Shown: in pieces, positions 34,714-46,770 of the stretch
How the letters are laid out: each line of letters begins with the position of its first letter
Numbering within the stretch: position 1 is the first letter of the stretch
Assembly: GCA_905221605.1 (NCBI GenBank)
Contig: CAJNDS010002669.1
Coordinates: forward strand, 131,073 to 195,072
DNA from: Symbiodinium natans
Lineage: Eukaryota > Sar > Dinophyceae > Suessiales > Symbiodiniaceae
Reading direction: 5' to 3'
Length of the DNA stretch: 64,000 bases
Notes under the pieces: generated by a model
What the model was told of the DNA's origin: nothing
Databases searched by the model: none
The model's input: only the letters and a program-made list of their open reading frames with translations
Position numbers and translations under genes: made by a program

Positions 34714-35927
34714 AGCGTATCAAGTCGGGGAAGCCTCCTGGCACTGTCTTTGAGGTGGGACGAAGCGTTCCAGGTCTTAGAGAAGCGGACGGCGGTTCCC
34801 AGTGGTGCGCTCCTGAGTGTGTCAGGATCTTGTCGCCCTTCAATCTGCAATCTGGGCACAGCATCATGCACCATCCGCCAGCGTTCGAAAACTTTTCTAA
34901 ACTCCCGCTCAGCCCTCGATCCAAGTTCTATAGGCCATATCGGCTCTCAAGCACAGATTGCCTTGCGAGGCCTGTTCCTCGTCACCCGAGCGTTGTTGCG
35001 CTGGAAGCTGCTCGCCCAGCAGCCGTAAAATCAGGCTGTTAAGGCTGTTGCTATGAGGAACTTCCCTTGTGTGTCAAGGTTTTGTCACTATGGCTCTGCG
35101 TTAAAGGACGCTGAGGAGGCCACCTGGGAGAATGGAATCGGGAGTGAGGAAATCCTGAGAAACCTTCAGCCTTAGCCATACTCCTATTTAAGAAGCCCAG
35201 TAAGCCCCCCTCGGCTGAACCCATACGCCCGAAGGAATGGCTCATAAGTGCAAAGGGCCCCAAGTGCGCCACCCTAAAGCCGCCGCCAGGCCTTGAAGAA
35301 CTATGGCAGCTCGACCAAGGCATGGGCTGGGCGTTTGGTTCAGGGCCCATTTTTGGGCTGCTTAGGTCTTTTAGGCTTGGGGGCGTGGAGGAATTAGGCT
35401 AGGTAATCAGTAGCAGCTTGCGTGCAGACAGGGCTGGTCCAAACAAGTGCACGGCTTCAGTGTATTCAGTGTATTCAGCATGGCGCCTGAGTCTGGAACT
35501 GTCTGCAATTGACACTTACGGCGCGCACACACGCACACACCCACACACTATAACTTCAATTACAACTCACTACACTGAGCTCATGCTGGAGGCAGGGCCC
35601 CTGGCAGCGGCTTTCGCTTGTTTTGCGCGGCTGTGCTTGGGCTCGGACGTGCGCGACAAGGCGGCAGGGACAAAAACCACATCCGTGCTCCGTGCAGGGT
35701 TTAGGACGCAACATGGCCCCCCCCCCCCCCCCCCTCCTCCCCACCCCCCCCCCCCCCCCGCCCCCCCCCCCCGCCCCCCCCCCCCCCGCCCCCCCCCCCC
35801 GCCCCCCCCCCCCCCCCCCCGCCCCCCCCCCCCCCCCCCCCCCCCCGCCCCCCCCCCCCCCCACCCCCCCCCCCCCCCCCCCGCCCCCCCCCCCCCCGCC
35901 CCCCCCCCCCCCGCCCCCCCCCCCCCG

Positions 35928-35970
<43 letters not shown>

Positions 35971-36918
35971 AACAAACAACAGCTAAAAGAACCTATATCT
36001 CTCTAGACCAGATCCGGCTGCTGTGGCCCAGGGATCCTGCTCCAAAGAGATGCGACCACTTCTGGAGTGCTGGGAGCAGGCGCCGGGAGCATTGCGTGTG
36101 CCTCTTTCCGTTGTGTCACGGTGTTGCAATATCCCAAAACCCGCAAAAAAAACCTAAACCCTCCCCCAAAATCCCCCTAAGCTAAACCCCTAAACCCCTA
36201 AACCCCTACACCCCTACACCCCTACACCCCTAAACCCCTAAACCCCTAAACCCCTAAACCCCTAAACCCCTAAACCCCTAAACCCCTAAACCCCTAAGCC
36301 CCTAAACCCCTAAACCCTGAATCTGCAGGCCGAGGAATCGGCGCTCCGCAGGCATGCTTTGGGAGCCGGGCTCGGATGTGAGGGGACTAAATCAGGTCTG
36401 TTTCTGGTACCCCAAAAGCTAGAGTCCCCAAAAGGCTCACAATTTCAAACAAAACCCCTCGTTCTAGAGGATTCTGTTTGGTTGAAAGGGCCCAGGCCCC
36501 GAGAGACCCAAATCTAGAACAACCCGGCCTTTCACAAAAGGAGGAATTCAGTTTCGGTGTGCCAGTGAGATAAGGCCAGGGCCTCTTCAAGCCTCGGCAG
36601 CAGCAAAGACTGCCACATGCCCAGAAAGCCTCTGAGGGCCCCTTGTGCCCCTGCGACTGCGATGCCTCTGAGGCAGAACATTGGCTGTCCAGTGGAAGGT
36701 ATGGAGGTGGGAGCTTTGTGAAGAGCCATGTAGAGCCTTTCTTGGGTTGGACATTGTTGGACATTGTTGCGCTGTGACAAGAGGCGGCAGATGGCACGTA
36801 CCCTGTTGGTGGTGGCGTGCGCCTCGGGCAAGCGCCCCGGTCTTCCCAAAGCTCTTTGCGGACACGCTTTTGAAATCCATCGATTTCTGAGAACTGCTTC
36901 GTACTCGTAGCCCTATAG
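34714..36918. repeat. Spacer or long intron with 250-bp C-tract and CCCCTAAA array
   Basis: Contains an almost uninterrupted C-tract (about 35715-35960, with sparse G, A and T), ending in an A-run, then an (8-bp) CCCCTAAA array (about 36176-36320). A short open segment at about 36330-36375 (AEESALRRHALGAG) follows an acceptor-like CTGCAG and may be an exon of the next gene. Nothing else recognised. Confidence 0.6.
36176..36322 (-). repeat. CCCCTAAA octamer array
   Basis: About 17 units of CCCCTAAA, some CCCCTACA. This 8-bp variant (TTTAGGGG) differs from the 7-bp arrays elsewhere in the window. Confidence 0.95.
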
Positions 36919-38921
36919 GTACATCCTTCTGAAGAACCAGAAGGACGCGACGGCACCTGTGGTTGTCCATTTCCACGGCAGCGGTCGCGACCTCACACAA
37001 CATGGGAATACAGCCGACAGTACAGCCTCTCACGCGAGCCTCGAGCCGCCCGGTTGACCCAGCAAGGTGAGACGGCTGCAGACTACTTGCAGCCACAGCT
37101 TGCGGAGAAGTACAGGGACGCGAAGGGGTGCACAAAGCCGATCAAGCTGTTGATTCCCGGATGCGTGTGATTGTGGAGGATCTTCCGGTGCACCTCCTTG
37201 TCACGGACTACCGTGGTTATGGTGAGCCAGCCCAGATCTGCAGATGGTAGGCATCGCAAGTGCAGCGTGCTCACAAGGCTGGTCGTCCGGGGAGCCTTCA
37301 CTTGCAACCTTCCTCAAGGATGTGCGAGACTTGTGGCATGATACAGACACGGCGCAACTCACAAAGTTGCTTGCCCTCAAGGCAGAACCTCTGGCAGAAC
37401 ATCTGATGGGGCCCTGGATATGTGATAGTTTCAGGTGGCAGAGGAGGCATGTGGTGGCCAAGCGGACACGTGCTCACAATGGCTCGACATTGAGGCCCGA
37501 GCTCTTCGTGCAGCATGGGCTCTCCTGGCCCTACCCAGGTTCGACCCCAGGTTGAGAAGGAAACGAGGCACAAGGAAGGGAGGTTCAGCTGTGACCTTGT
37601 TGCAGGTGGTCTTATCCTTTCCGGCAGGTCACTTGGTGCACAGGCAAGCTTGGTGGAGCTGATGCCGAACGTTTGTCGAGTGCGTACGTTCTGGCGCCAG
37701 GTTGCGGTCCACCTCGCGGCAATGTTTCCAACGCTCTTCAGGCCCAGGGGATTTGATGGCAAGTTTGCGCAATGTAGTCCGGTCACACGATTGCTGTGCC
37801 GGTGCGTCTCCGTGCTTTCCGGTGCTTCTTCAGGTCCATGATCCTGGCTGAAGCCTCAGGGCAGGAATGGCGCATGACATGCGCGAACACTGGAAGCATG
37901 TTATTCCGTTATTTCAGAATGATCTCGAATCTCGCTACTGCCACCACCATACAACATAAGGACTCTGCCGTTGCGTCGTCCGCCACTGGTGATCGCTGCT
38001 CGACTGCGATTTCAGCAACTGCATAGCCGACTAAGGCGGCCTTTTCATGAACACATCCTGGGAAAGAAAGCCGGGTTTGACACCCGAGGGCTCGGCGAAG
38101 CTCGGTTGGCCGCGCTGACGCAGTGGCACAAGGACCCAAGCCGTCTTGCAGAGTCTTGCTGAGTCTTGCTGCGATGGTGTGCGTGTGTTCGCATAAAGTG
38201 CGAAGGAGCTCGAGAACTCGAACCTTGAGGCCACTGGTCCTGACAGTTAGTGACAGGGGACTGCTGCATGGTGCCTCACCTCTTTAATCAGTTGGCGTTC
38301 ATGTGAACGGGTCTGACTTGATGCCTTGTAGCAGACCCCTGGCCTGCGTGGATCCGACCTTGAAGGTGCTGCAACCGCTGGATGCCGAACTGTGGACCCT
38401 GGGTGCACTGGACAAAGTTCGTGCCTGGCTAAGTAATTCAAGTGCCATTTGCGGGTTTCCGAAATTCGGGCATTCGGGGTACCTGATTAAGGGGTCCTGA
38501 TCACAAGGGAATCCTAGTATTTGGGGGTTCTATTTTAGGGTCCCGCATTTTCGTAAACCCCCATTCAGTGCCCTTGGCGATCCTCTGTGGCCCTTGGTGA
38601 CCCTTCGTGCTATCTTGTTTTAAATGCCTCGGGTGCAGATGTGTTTTTCATTCAGAGGCTCTTTGCTCAAAATGCCCAGAGGCTCCTTCAGTGGGCAGCT
38701 CCTGCTGCTCCACGGTTTAGCTGACGAGCTGGCCGGGGGACTCATAGAAAGTCGTGTGTGCCACTGAGAAGTGCTACTTGGGTAGCAACTCAACAAATAG
38801 AAGCCGTGTGAGGTGCCCTACGAAAGCAGCGAGAGCCTTCATGCCGCGGCAGCGTCGCGCCAGAAGGAGGTTGTGCTGGTCAAGGCGACCATGTGGATGT
38901 TCCTCAGGTTGCTCAAGAAGT

Positions 38922-38962
<41 letters not shown>

Positions 38963-39934
38963 CGGGGCCGGGGCGCCTTTGAGCGGCCCCTACGCTGGGT
39001 AGAAGAAGAAGAAGAAGAAGAAGAAGAAGAAGAAGAAGAAGAAGAAGAAGAAGAAGAAGAAGAAGAAGAAGAAGAAGAAGAAGAAGAAGAAGAAGAAGAA
39101 GAAGAGAGAGATAGAATTGAGAGACCCAGAGAGCGCGAAAGAGCGAGCGAGAATGAGCGGAATGAGCGAGAATGAGTGAGAGCGAGAGATATAACATGTT
39201 GTGAAGCCGTGCTGTTCTCATCTCTTCTCCACCTTGCATGTCCTTGATGCCTCCCTGCCAAACCTGCCATGATGCTGCTTGTCCCTTTTCGCTTGCTATG
39301 TGCTGCCGTGGTGTTCACGTCAGGATGCTGGCCACAACAATATTGGCCAATACCAAGAGTATTGGCATGCAATGCGGCGCTTTGCGCTGAAGGTGCATCA
39401 GACCTGCAAGGTGCTACAGACCTGCGGGGGCTTCCCTTTGGCAGGTCCAACTGGACAGCACCTTACCGTCCGTGGCAGGAGTAATCCTGGCAGAATTCAG
39501 AGGATGTATCCATGAACCCCTAGACTGGGAGATTCGAGTGTGCTTGTGTGTTTGTGTGTGTGTGTGTGTGCGTGCGTGCGTCATGCTGTGCCACATTGTT
39601 TGGACACGACCAGTGCTCGGGCCAGCAAGAGACCATCTTGGTAACACATCTTCTCGCTTTCAATTTCTTGGCCCGTCAACCGCCAGGCAGTGGAACATCT
39701 CTGTGCAGTCTGTGCCCTGCCCGCCACTTACAAGTGCGGCCTGGGCCTTGGCAAAGGGAACCTGTGCTTCATCCTTGTACTACGGAGTTCATCCGTCTGC
39801 CCCAAGGCCGTTGCCAGAAGGTTTGGTATTGCTCCCGAGCTCACCAGGCTCGCCGTGACTGCGCGAAGACTTTGCAGAAAATGAGTTGACCTTGCAGGCA
39901 GAGCAGTGGAAGACCCACAAGAAGACTTGCAATG
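36919..39934 (+). CDS. Alpha/beta hydrolase fused to a C-terminal MYND zinc finger
   Basis: Serine-hydrolase fold followed by a zinc-binding protein-interaction module. Exons: 36919-36983 (APVVVHFHGSG, oxyanion-hole HG), ~37074-37132 (GETAADYLQPQLAEKYRDA), 37179-37221 and 37278-37321 (LLVTDYRGYGWSSGEPSLATF), 37382- (AEPLAEHL), ~37499-37551 (LFVQHGLSWPYPG), 37606-~37664 (LILSGRSLGAQASLVELM, nucleophile Ser in GRSLG), ~37834-37860 (SMILAEASG), ~37975- (RRPPLVIAA), 38813-38884 (VPYESSESLHAAAASRQKEV), 39324-39410 (DAGHNNIGQYQEYWHAM, catalytic His). The MYND finger follows in 39687-39738, 39807-39847 and 39898-39934: CAVCALPATYKCGRC, then VWYCSRAHQAEQWKTHKKTC. One usual Cys is His (AHQ). Blocks match ABHD17/FAM108-type hydrolases. 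The acidic residue exon near 38.1-38.8 kb and the N- and C-termini are unresolved. Confidence 0.8.
38452..38562 (+). mobile_element. Short dispersed repeat (MITE-like), copy B with imperfect TIRs
   Basis: Left end GCGGGTTTCCGAAATTCGGG and right end CCCGCATTTTCGTAAACCCC form imperfect terminal inverted repeats of about 20 bp. The inside matches copy A at 31786. Lies in a hydrolase-gene intron. Confidence 0.6.
38924..39110 (+). repeat. (GA)n then (GAA)n microsatellite
   Basis: GA repeat 38924-38956 and about 35 GAA triplets 39001-39105, both inside the 439-bp intron 38885-39323 that separates KEVVLVK from DAGHNN. Poly-Glu or poly-Ser frames are artefacts. Confidence 0.95.
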
Positions 39935-41978
39935 GTCCGTGGCTTTGCCTCGCAGGTGCTTCTCGTAGCCTTCTCTTTATTTGCCTGAGGTGAAGATCCG
40001 GCTCCCAAAGCTGCCAGCCAAGCTCGTACGTGTTTGCAGTGTGAAGGATGTGAAGGCCCCCATAGTGACCCCAAAGTCACGAAGCCCTGGCCTTGGCGAG
40101 TGAGGTAGCGAAGGAAGGCGCTGCCTCCCTCGTAGCCATCGCGCGCTGCCTAGTGTGCCGTGCACCTCAACAGGGCTTGACATCGAGCATGAGGTGCAGA
40201 GGGATCATTATGAAGGAGCCTGGAGTTGCCTAATCATCGGCAGCTCGCTTTAAGATGCATGCTTCAATCTGATTCGGGCTCAAGAACACCGCCTTTGGGT
40301 CCGGCAGCCCTAGCGAGGAGTGGAGGGCTGAGCAACCAGCAAGTCTCTCTTGGGTGCGCGTTGCCGCCGTTGCCACAAGAGTGGCTGTGTTTGGAGGATG
40401 ACCATGACAAGCATGAGATGCTGGCCGTGCCTCGCCGTCGGGGTCTTAGTTTCTAGTTGCCAGGTTGAAAATCTTGAGTGGGGAGTATAGCCTGCAAGAT
40501 CTGCAAGAAATGGGCGCTTCATTGATGTGTAGAACATTTTGTGCCGTTACGTACTCTTCGCGGCTGAGGTATTCTTGGCTTCGACATCAGTGCAGCTGGT
40601 GCACGCAGAGGAAGTGCAGTGCCTCCGCTGCAATATACTGCAATCTAGCTTGCGCACAGAACAGTTTCGTGGTTCATGTCTGGACAGGTGCGATGGTGGG
40701 GCGGCAAAAGTCTGCGAATGCCTGCTTGGCCGGATACTCAGTGGCTTCAATTTGCGAAATGCACGCCGGAGCCCTGTAACATTCTTGTGGTCTCAGGCTG
40801 CGACATTTTCGGTGGCCCACCCGGCCTGTGAGACGAAGGCTTAGGAATGCCGGATGCGTATGAGTACTCACGTGGCCAGGGGATGCCTCAGAATGTGATG
40901 AAGTCGACCACCTTACTGCTGTCGATAGAGCAGTACGGGTGGCCGTCTCAGCATGTGACGGCCGCTGCATGGATGTGCTTGGAAAAGCTAGCATAGCTGC
41001 CACCCCCCACTCGGCTCAGCTCCAGATTGTAGATTCGCTTGTTGGTTGGATGTTGAAGGCATCTAAGATCAGTTTATTTGAAGGACATCTCCTAACAAAT
41101 TCGAGGGCCGAGGGGCGAAGGGGCAGGGGTGGGATGAGGTGGGCCAGGGCAGGCATGGCGAAGGGGCGGGCGCAGAGGGAAGGGGGCGGGGGGCTGGTGG
41201 GCGGTTGGTGCGATGGGGCCAAAGACGGCCCGAGGCCTCATTTCAATCAGCATCCGTCCGCCATCCTGTTTGCAAAGGACTCGTGCACAGCAGCCCCATC
41301 TTGTAATGATGAGCCTGAGACTTTTTTTTTACATGCCTTCTTCCTCTTCTGGACATCCGGCTGCTGTTGCCATCCTTACCTATATTATATTCACTCATTG
41401 TCATGTTCAGTCTTGCCTGCTCACCTGGCTAGCTTTCGTTGGCCGGGCCCTGCCCTGATGTGGTATTGTAGTTGTTTACGCTGTGCTGTATGGACTCTGG
41501 CACCGAGTTTCGTCAATAAGCTGACCTCATTCCAACGAGGCAGCAATGACTGAACCAGATGACACCAACTGCGATGGCATGATGTGCGTCGTGCACTGCG
41601 CCAACAAGCTGAAGTGCCCGGAAACCAAGATCGGTCGAAGGGCAGCTCGAGCATTGTGTGTATACAATCTAAAATGTAGCAATAGTATGTACTACATGAT
41701 ATATGTTATTCAGAATACGTAGCTCGAACGACAGAATGCGATCCAGCGATCCATGATGTTCATGGGCTTTCAGACATGGGTCCTCGTGTGCATTGAGAGT
41801 GAGATGTCACCCCGAAACAGTCCCAATTCTCCCCCCCCCCCTCCCCGCCCCTGCGAATTTTTAGAAACATCAAGTCCCAAGGTCTCGATGCCGCGGTCGA
41901 ATCCCGATGCTTGACGGTCAAACGTGCCAACCCAAAGCCTGGAGCCGAGTTTGGTCGCGAGCTCTTGCGGCTGATATG
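39935..41978 (+). CDS. Possible further exons of the hydrolase-MYND gene and/or a separate gene ending at 41978
   Basis: Acceptor-preceded segments with protein-like composition: about 39990-40028 (EDPAPKAASQA, phase-compatible with the MYND exon end), about 40188-40208 (VQRDHYE), about 40600-40660 (RKCSASAAIYCNLACAQ, MYND-like but with a Ser where a Cys is expected), about 40850 (MPDAYEYSRGQGMPQNVMKS), about 41546 (DDTNCDGMMCVVHCANKLKC), and a terminal exon about 41866-41978 reading NIKSQGLDAAVESRCLTVKR and ending LLRLI before TGA. Whether these belong to one gene could not be decided, and no function is claimed. Confidence 0.3.
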
Positions 41979-43740
41979 ATCACAGCTGGATGAGGGTAAT
42001 GGTGATGATGAGGATGAGACCGACGCTGACGAGGATGAGGATGCTGATCATGACGATGATCATGATGATGATGATGATGACGACAGTGAGATGGTGCTGC
42101 TGCTGATGATGATGATGTTGCTAGGTGTTAGAAGTACATCAGCAAAGTACACAAATCGTTAACACATGTGTAGTAGGGAAGGGGTTCCCCCCCCCCCCCC
42201 CCCCACCCTTAAGCAACTTTTAGGGCGCGGTTGCACAAGTCCTGTTTGTGGACCCTGTGCGCAAGGGACCGGGTTTTTTATGGGACCTCTGACGCCCATG
42301 GCTGCAGCCGAGGCGAACATACTTAATTCATGCGTTTGCTATCATACCTTCCTTTGGCCACCCAGGTGCAAAGTCAAGTGCAATCACGCGTGGAGAACAA
42401 GTGCTCCTTCAGTGCTGATGTCGCTGGCGATGGACTCAGGTCAATGGCAGTGTGCATATGGGTAACACGATGGTGCATTGCTGGGATGCCACAGAACACT
42501 TCTTAGGCTCTGTTGCTTGGCTTGCCAGTGCTGAACAACCAGTGAGTGAAAGCGGGCAAACTGGTGCATGCAACAACTGGTTGAGTCGCTAGAATACTGG
42601 CAATCATTTCAGCTTCTAACAGTGTTTTGACTCGTATTCAGCTTGTCGTTGTCGGGTCGGGTGGACGTCATGAGTCTGTCTCACCAACTGACGCTACTGC
42701 AAAAAAAATCTCTTCGATTGTTGATGTAACATGCAATGCCCACATATGTCTGCTTGTGGAATCTTGCCAAGCAAACGAAGAGAGCCTTCTGCCAAAGAGG
42801 CAGGGGACAGCAGTGTGTCGGAAAGTCTACAGGGCGCAAAGATGCTCAAAAAGCTGACGACGCTATGCCCGAAGCTAGGTTTGGGTGCGGGATTGCGGGA
42901 TTGCGGGATTGCTCCACAAACAGGTCTGTGCAGAGTTTTGTGGAGTCGACGGCGAGATGGCGGCGTTCTGGGCCACGCTGGAGTCTGCCAGCGAGCAGGC
43001 CGCGGTAGGGACAACATAGGGAAGCATCATTGCAACCTAGGGCAGAACAATGGTGCATGTACCAGCTGTTTCATGCTTGCACCTACGAAAAATCTTTTGC
43101 GAGTAGGGTTTCTCGTTCCAACCAAATTCTTTTGCACTTTGCAGGATCAGCTCGCAGGTGTGTACGTTAGCTGGTTCGCTGACTCGGATGAAGTCGCTGC
43201 GGAGGCACGAGGAGCACCTCTAACTGAGAACAGATTATACGTCATGGTGCATTGGCGTCAAAACGTCAATCTTGTACATTCTTGTACCGGTCTTGTATCG
43301 CATGGACTTTTGCAAGTCTTCGGTCCTGAGCAGCATGGCCAATCAGTCTTGGCTGGTGTTTTTTTCGGTCCAAACTGATTGAGGGTGCACCTCTGAAAGA
43401 CACGCGCGCGCGCGCGCGCACAGGAATCAGGAAAACGCGCAGATGCCTGTGTTTCAGTTGAGCTTCACAGGGCCTGGAAGAAACGAGTCACGCTATGGAG
43501 CTCATAGCATGTAGATTTTTCGGAGTTACCTTGTCTAAAGCCCGATGTCTCATAGAAATGTACTGAAGCCTTGCAGCACCTTGGATCGGCGTGCGGAAAG
43601 AGGCCGTGAAAATGGCACTTCACAAAAACCGTTTGCCACTCCCAGAGTTTCAGAGTTTCATTACTCTGCAGACCCAGTGCCAACTGCATTATCCACGCTT
43701 TCCCGGCCTTTTTTGGCAACCCACCCCTCCAAGTCCACTC
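41979..43740. other. Intergenic region with GAT repeat and short C-tract
   Basis: Holds a GAT/GAC/GAG-rich repeat (about 41990-42120), C-runs at about 42187-42204 and a (GC)n run at about 43402-43420. An open + frame across 42731-43378 has no recognisable domain and was not called as a gene. Confidence 0.4.
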
Positions 43741-46700
43741 ATGAGCAGCCGTCAGCCTTCATCGGAAAGTTTCAGTCAGGTCTCGTCCAAGCTGGTCCGT
43801 GTTCGTGACGAACCCTCCAAGGCTCGAGAGCGACTTGGAAAAGAAATGCCCAAGCTCTTAGGCCCTGCACTGGTGGTTGATTGTTGAGAGGTGCCTCTTT
43901 CTTGGACTCAGTCCAAGCACCACATCAGCGTCTTCGAGCATGTCAAGGCCCACTCTGCACAGCTCAGCCGCTGCTACAGGCTGCGAGGCTGACTAGGCCG
44001 CCGCTTGCTCCAGTGACCCGATGATGTCCTGCCCTGCGGGCAGTGAAATCCGGTGAAGGCCGCGGCGGCCCTGGTGCCATCTACCGGGGAGGACTCTTTG
44101 ACGTGACGCGTGTTGCTGCTTCCGCTGTGCTCCGACGCTTTTCCCTCCCTCTCACCGAAACTCAGCGCAAAACGCAGTGTGAGAGGCCATGGCCTGGGCC
44201 TCCTTCTTGGCACCAGGGCAGCTCTGGAGCCCGAGGCGCGCCCCCACTGCCTCCACTGCCATCGTTGCCTCCATGGCTCATGGCATTTCATGGCTATGCT
44301 CATGGCTATGCTCCTGGCTTTGCTGAACCATAGCTATGCTCTTCATGGCTCCGCCCTACTCAGCTAGGAGGTGCTCTGAGCCTCTCTGTGCTTCTGAGGT
44401 ACTCTTCAACACTGCTGCCTGCCTTGCGCCGGGCGGCCGCAGACGCTCGAGTGACGGCAGTGCGATGCAGTCGCTGCACAAGGTGGGACCGACACAATGC
44501 GCAAACATCAGGAGTAGCAAGAATTCATCAGCATTGCATTTTCGTGGACAGTAAGTTACTAAGTCCAGCACCTTGCACTGTTTTGTGCAGGTGTCCGGAT
44601 GCTGCCAGCAGCTCTGAGGCACTGCAGACATATTAAGACAGAGAGAGCGAGGCAGAGACAGAGAGAGGGACTTCCCAGCATTGCCCAGCGTTAGTCGTCC
44701 TGCAGAAGGAGGAACATTCACTTCTTTCTTCTGAGTGTTTCTTCAGCAAGCAGCTAGCAATGCCGCAACCGCCTGAATGAAACCTGCATATCTCGGACTG
44801 GTGCCCGAAATCCAGATCGTCTACACCCTATAAGTGGCGAAAGAGCCCCAGAGCCTGTAGAGAGCCATGCCACAGATCTGCATGAACTGCCACGGAATTG
44901 ACATCAGGTGGAGTCTGCCCTGGCGGCAAAGACAGCTGAGCTCTCACAGGCTGCAGTCCCAGCAGATGCAGAGACAAAGGCATCACCGCGAGCTCTTGGT
45001 CACCTTAGTGCTCTTTCGAAGCTCTCATGGACTTCCTTCTGTCAACGTTTGCCGTTCCCAGGCTTCAACCGGCGACATGTTCACTTACTCTGTTCCGATG
45101 AAGATCTTGCAGGTACTGTGTGGTGCAGTAGCCTTGCAGTATGAAATGCCTGGGCAGTCCTCGGATGCCTCTGCCTTTCAGTGTCTCAGGCCTTCCTGGA
45201 AGCCACGCCGGATGCTGCCTTGCAGAGCAAGCTGTGCGTGCACCGCTTTACACACAAGATGTCCAACACCTACGGGAAGAAGGCGAAGCCATGCAAAACC
45301 TCCCTGTCAGCCTGTCAGCATGCAGATGGCAGATGGGGTGTTGGGGGCATGATGCGAGTGCCAGGCAGTGGAAGCAGCCATCCCAGATGGGGAGTGGATG
45401 CGGTCAGCCTGGCTCTCAGTCGGCTATGTCATATGTAAACATCCCTCTCAGCACTCCAGCTCTAGGAGAGCAGCTCTCGGATCCCAGCACGGCCAGAGGC
45501 AGTGCGAGCTGGGAGAGCTTAGAACTTCCAAGTTCAAGACTGCTTCTAGACTCTATTAGACTTCACTGACTGCACCGCAGGCAGACGACAGCGAGGCTGA
45601 CAACCTGCGGCGCGGCGAGGACGGCCAATCAAGAGTATTCAACGAAGCAAGGGAGACGCCTCTGCGCACGGTACTTGTTGGACACTGTGGGAGTTGTCGC
45701 GGAGTTGTGAAAATCAGCTCATTGTAGACTCCCGGACTAGGAGCTGGTCAGCAACGCATCAAAGAGGCCTTTCGGCATGTTACTGCATTGGGGGGGGAAA
45801 CGTTTGAGGACTAAGTCCTTGTGCTGACCCATCTGGAGCGCTTCGGCATTGCCACACAAGTGTTGAGGCTCAGCGGGGACGCCGTGCCCTCCAACATCCC
45901 GAGCAGGCTGACTACATCTCCTGCTTGGGCAGCTCATGATCTCAACTGAGCACAGGCTCTCGGATGCCCAGCAAGCCGCTGAGATGATCGGCAACCTCAG
46001 GTGTGTGCTGCATGTGCTGTATGTGCTGTCTGACCTGGGTTTAGGGTATCCAAATTCCTACTCAGCCTTTGACCTGGCCTGGAGTGTGTAGGACATCGAT
46101 CGAGCGCAGGGTGATCCTCAAGGCAGGCGAGACCTTGGAGGAGAAGGCGAACAGGGACACCACGTGTTCCCACGACAACCACGATCTAAGATTCTAAGAT
46201 CCAACAGAGAACATGTCTGTCGTGATTCAACGTCCAGGGTCAGGCATCGTTCAGCAAGCGGCGTGCAAAAGTGTCTTGTGGATGCCTTAAGCGGCACTTT
46301 CCCCAGCTGTTGATGTAGCCTTGGCAGGAACTTCGAGAGCTTGCCATGGACCGGCGTTGCGGGCTGTACCACTGCACAGTATAAACATCAAGCCAAGAAG
46401 TGACTAGGGCCGAGAACGCTTTGACGCTGTGACGTGCCATGCTTCATCCTGTTGCCAGTACGACTAGCTGTAGACGCATTTAGGGTATTCGGACAGTTAC
46501 TTCGACGGCTGCAGGACCTGGTGACTGATGCTGTCACGGCTGCTGGACTGGACCAGGTAGGGCGTGTGAACTGTGAACTGCAACGTGCTCTGGCACTCGA
46601 GCGTTCCTGCAAGGTGATCGGGATCCAGCTTTGGGCCAGGGACACCGCAACAGATTTTGTGAAGGCCTGTGCTTCAGCCAGTTTCCAGGGCTCTGCATCA

Positions 46701-46770
46701 AGCTGCACAGACCGCGCTGACCGTGCAGGCTGCCGCAAGAAAGCTTGAAGTGAAAGTTCGCGAAGCGTAG
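43741..46770 (+). CDS. Unrecognised multi-exon helical protein
   Basis: Possible start ATG 43741 (MSSRQPSSESFSQ). Candidate exons behind AG acceptors: ~43916-43979 (HHISVFEHVKAHSAQLSRCY), ~44056-44091 (AAAALVPSTGE), ~44906- (VESALAAKTAELSQAAVPAD), ~45181- (VSQAFLEATPDAALQSK), ~45583- (ADDSEADNLRRGEDGQSRVF), ~45749- (GAGQQRIKEAFRHVTA), ~45935-45999 (LMISTEHRLSDAQQAAEMIG, ending at a GT donor), ~46100- (IERRVILKAGETLEEKAN), ~46480-46556 (FGQLLRRLQDLVTDAVTAAG), and a terminal exon ending LTVQAAARKLEVKVREA at stop 46768-46770. The exons are strongly helical and charged, with heptad-like spacing. I do not recognise the family; a coiled-coil cytoskeletal or membrane-trafficking protein is possible but unproven. 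Confidence 0.4.

Noticed and set aside
35418-36185. 255-codon Pro-rich open frame, and Gly-rich frames on the minus strand
   Set aside because: Generated by the 250-bp C-tract; no conserved sequence on either side.
38813-39175. Poly-Glu protein (and minus-strand poly-Ser/Leu)
   Set aside because: The GA and GAA microsatellites lie inside the intron between two hydrolase exons.
42731-43378. 215-codon + strand open frame
   Set aside because: No recognisable domain, no clear splice context, and composition unlike the confirmed exons.
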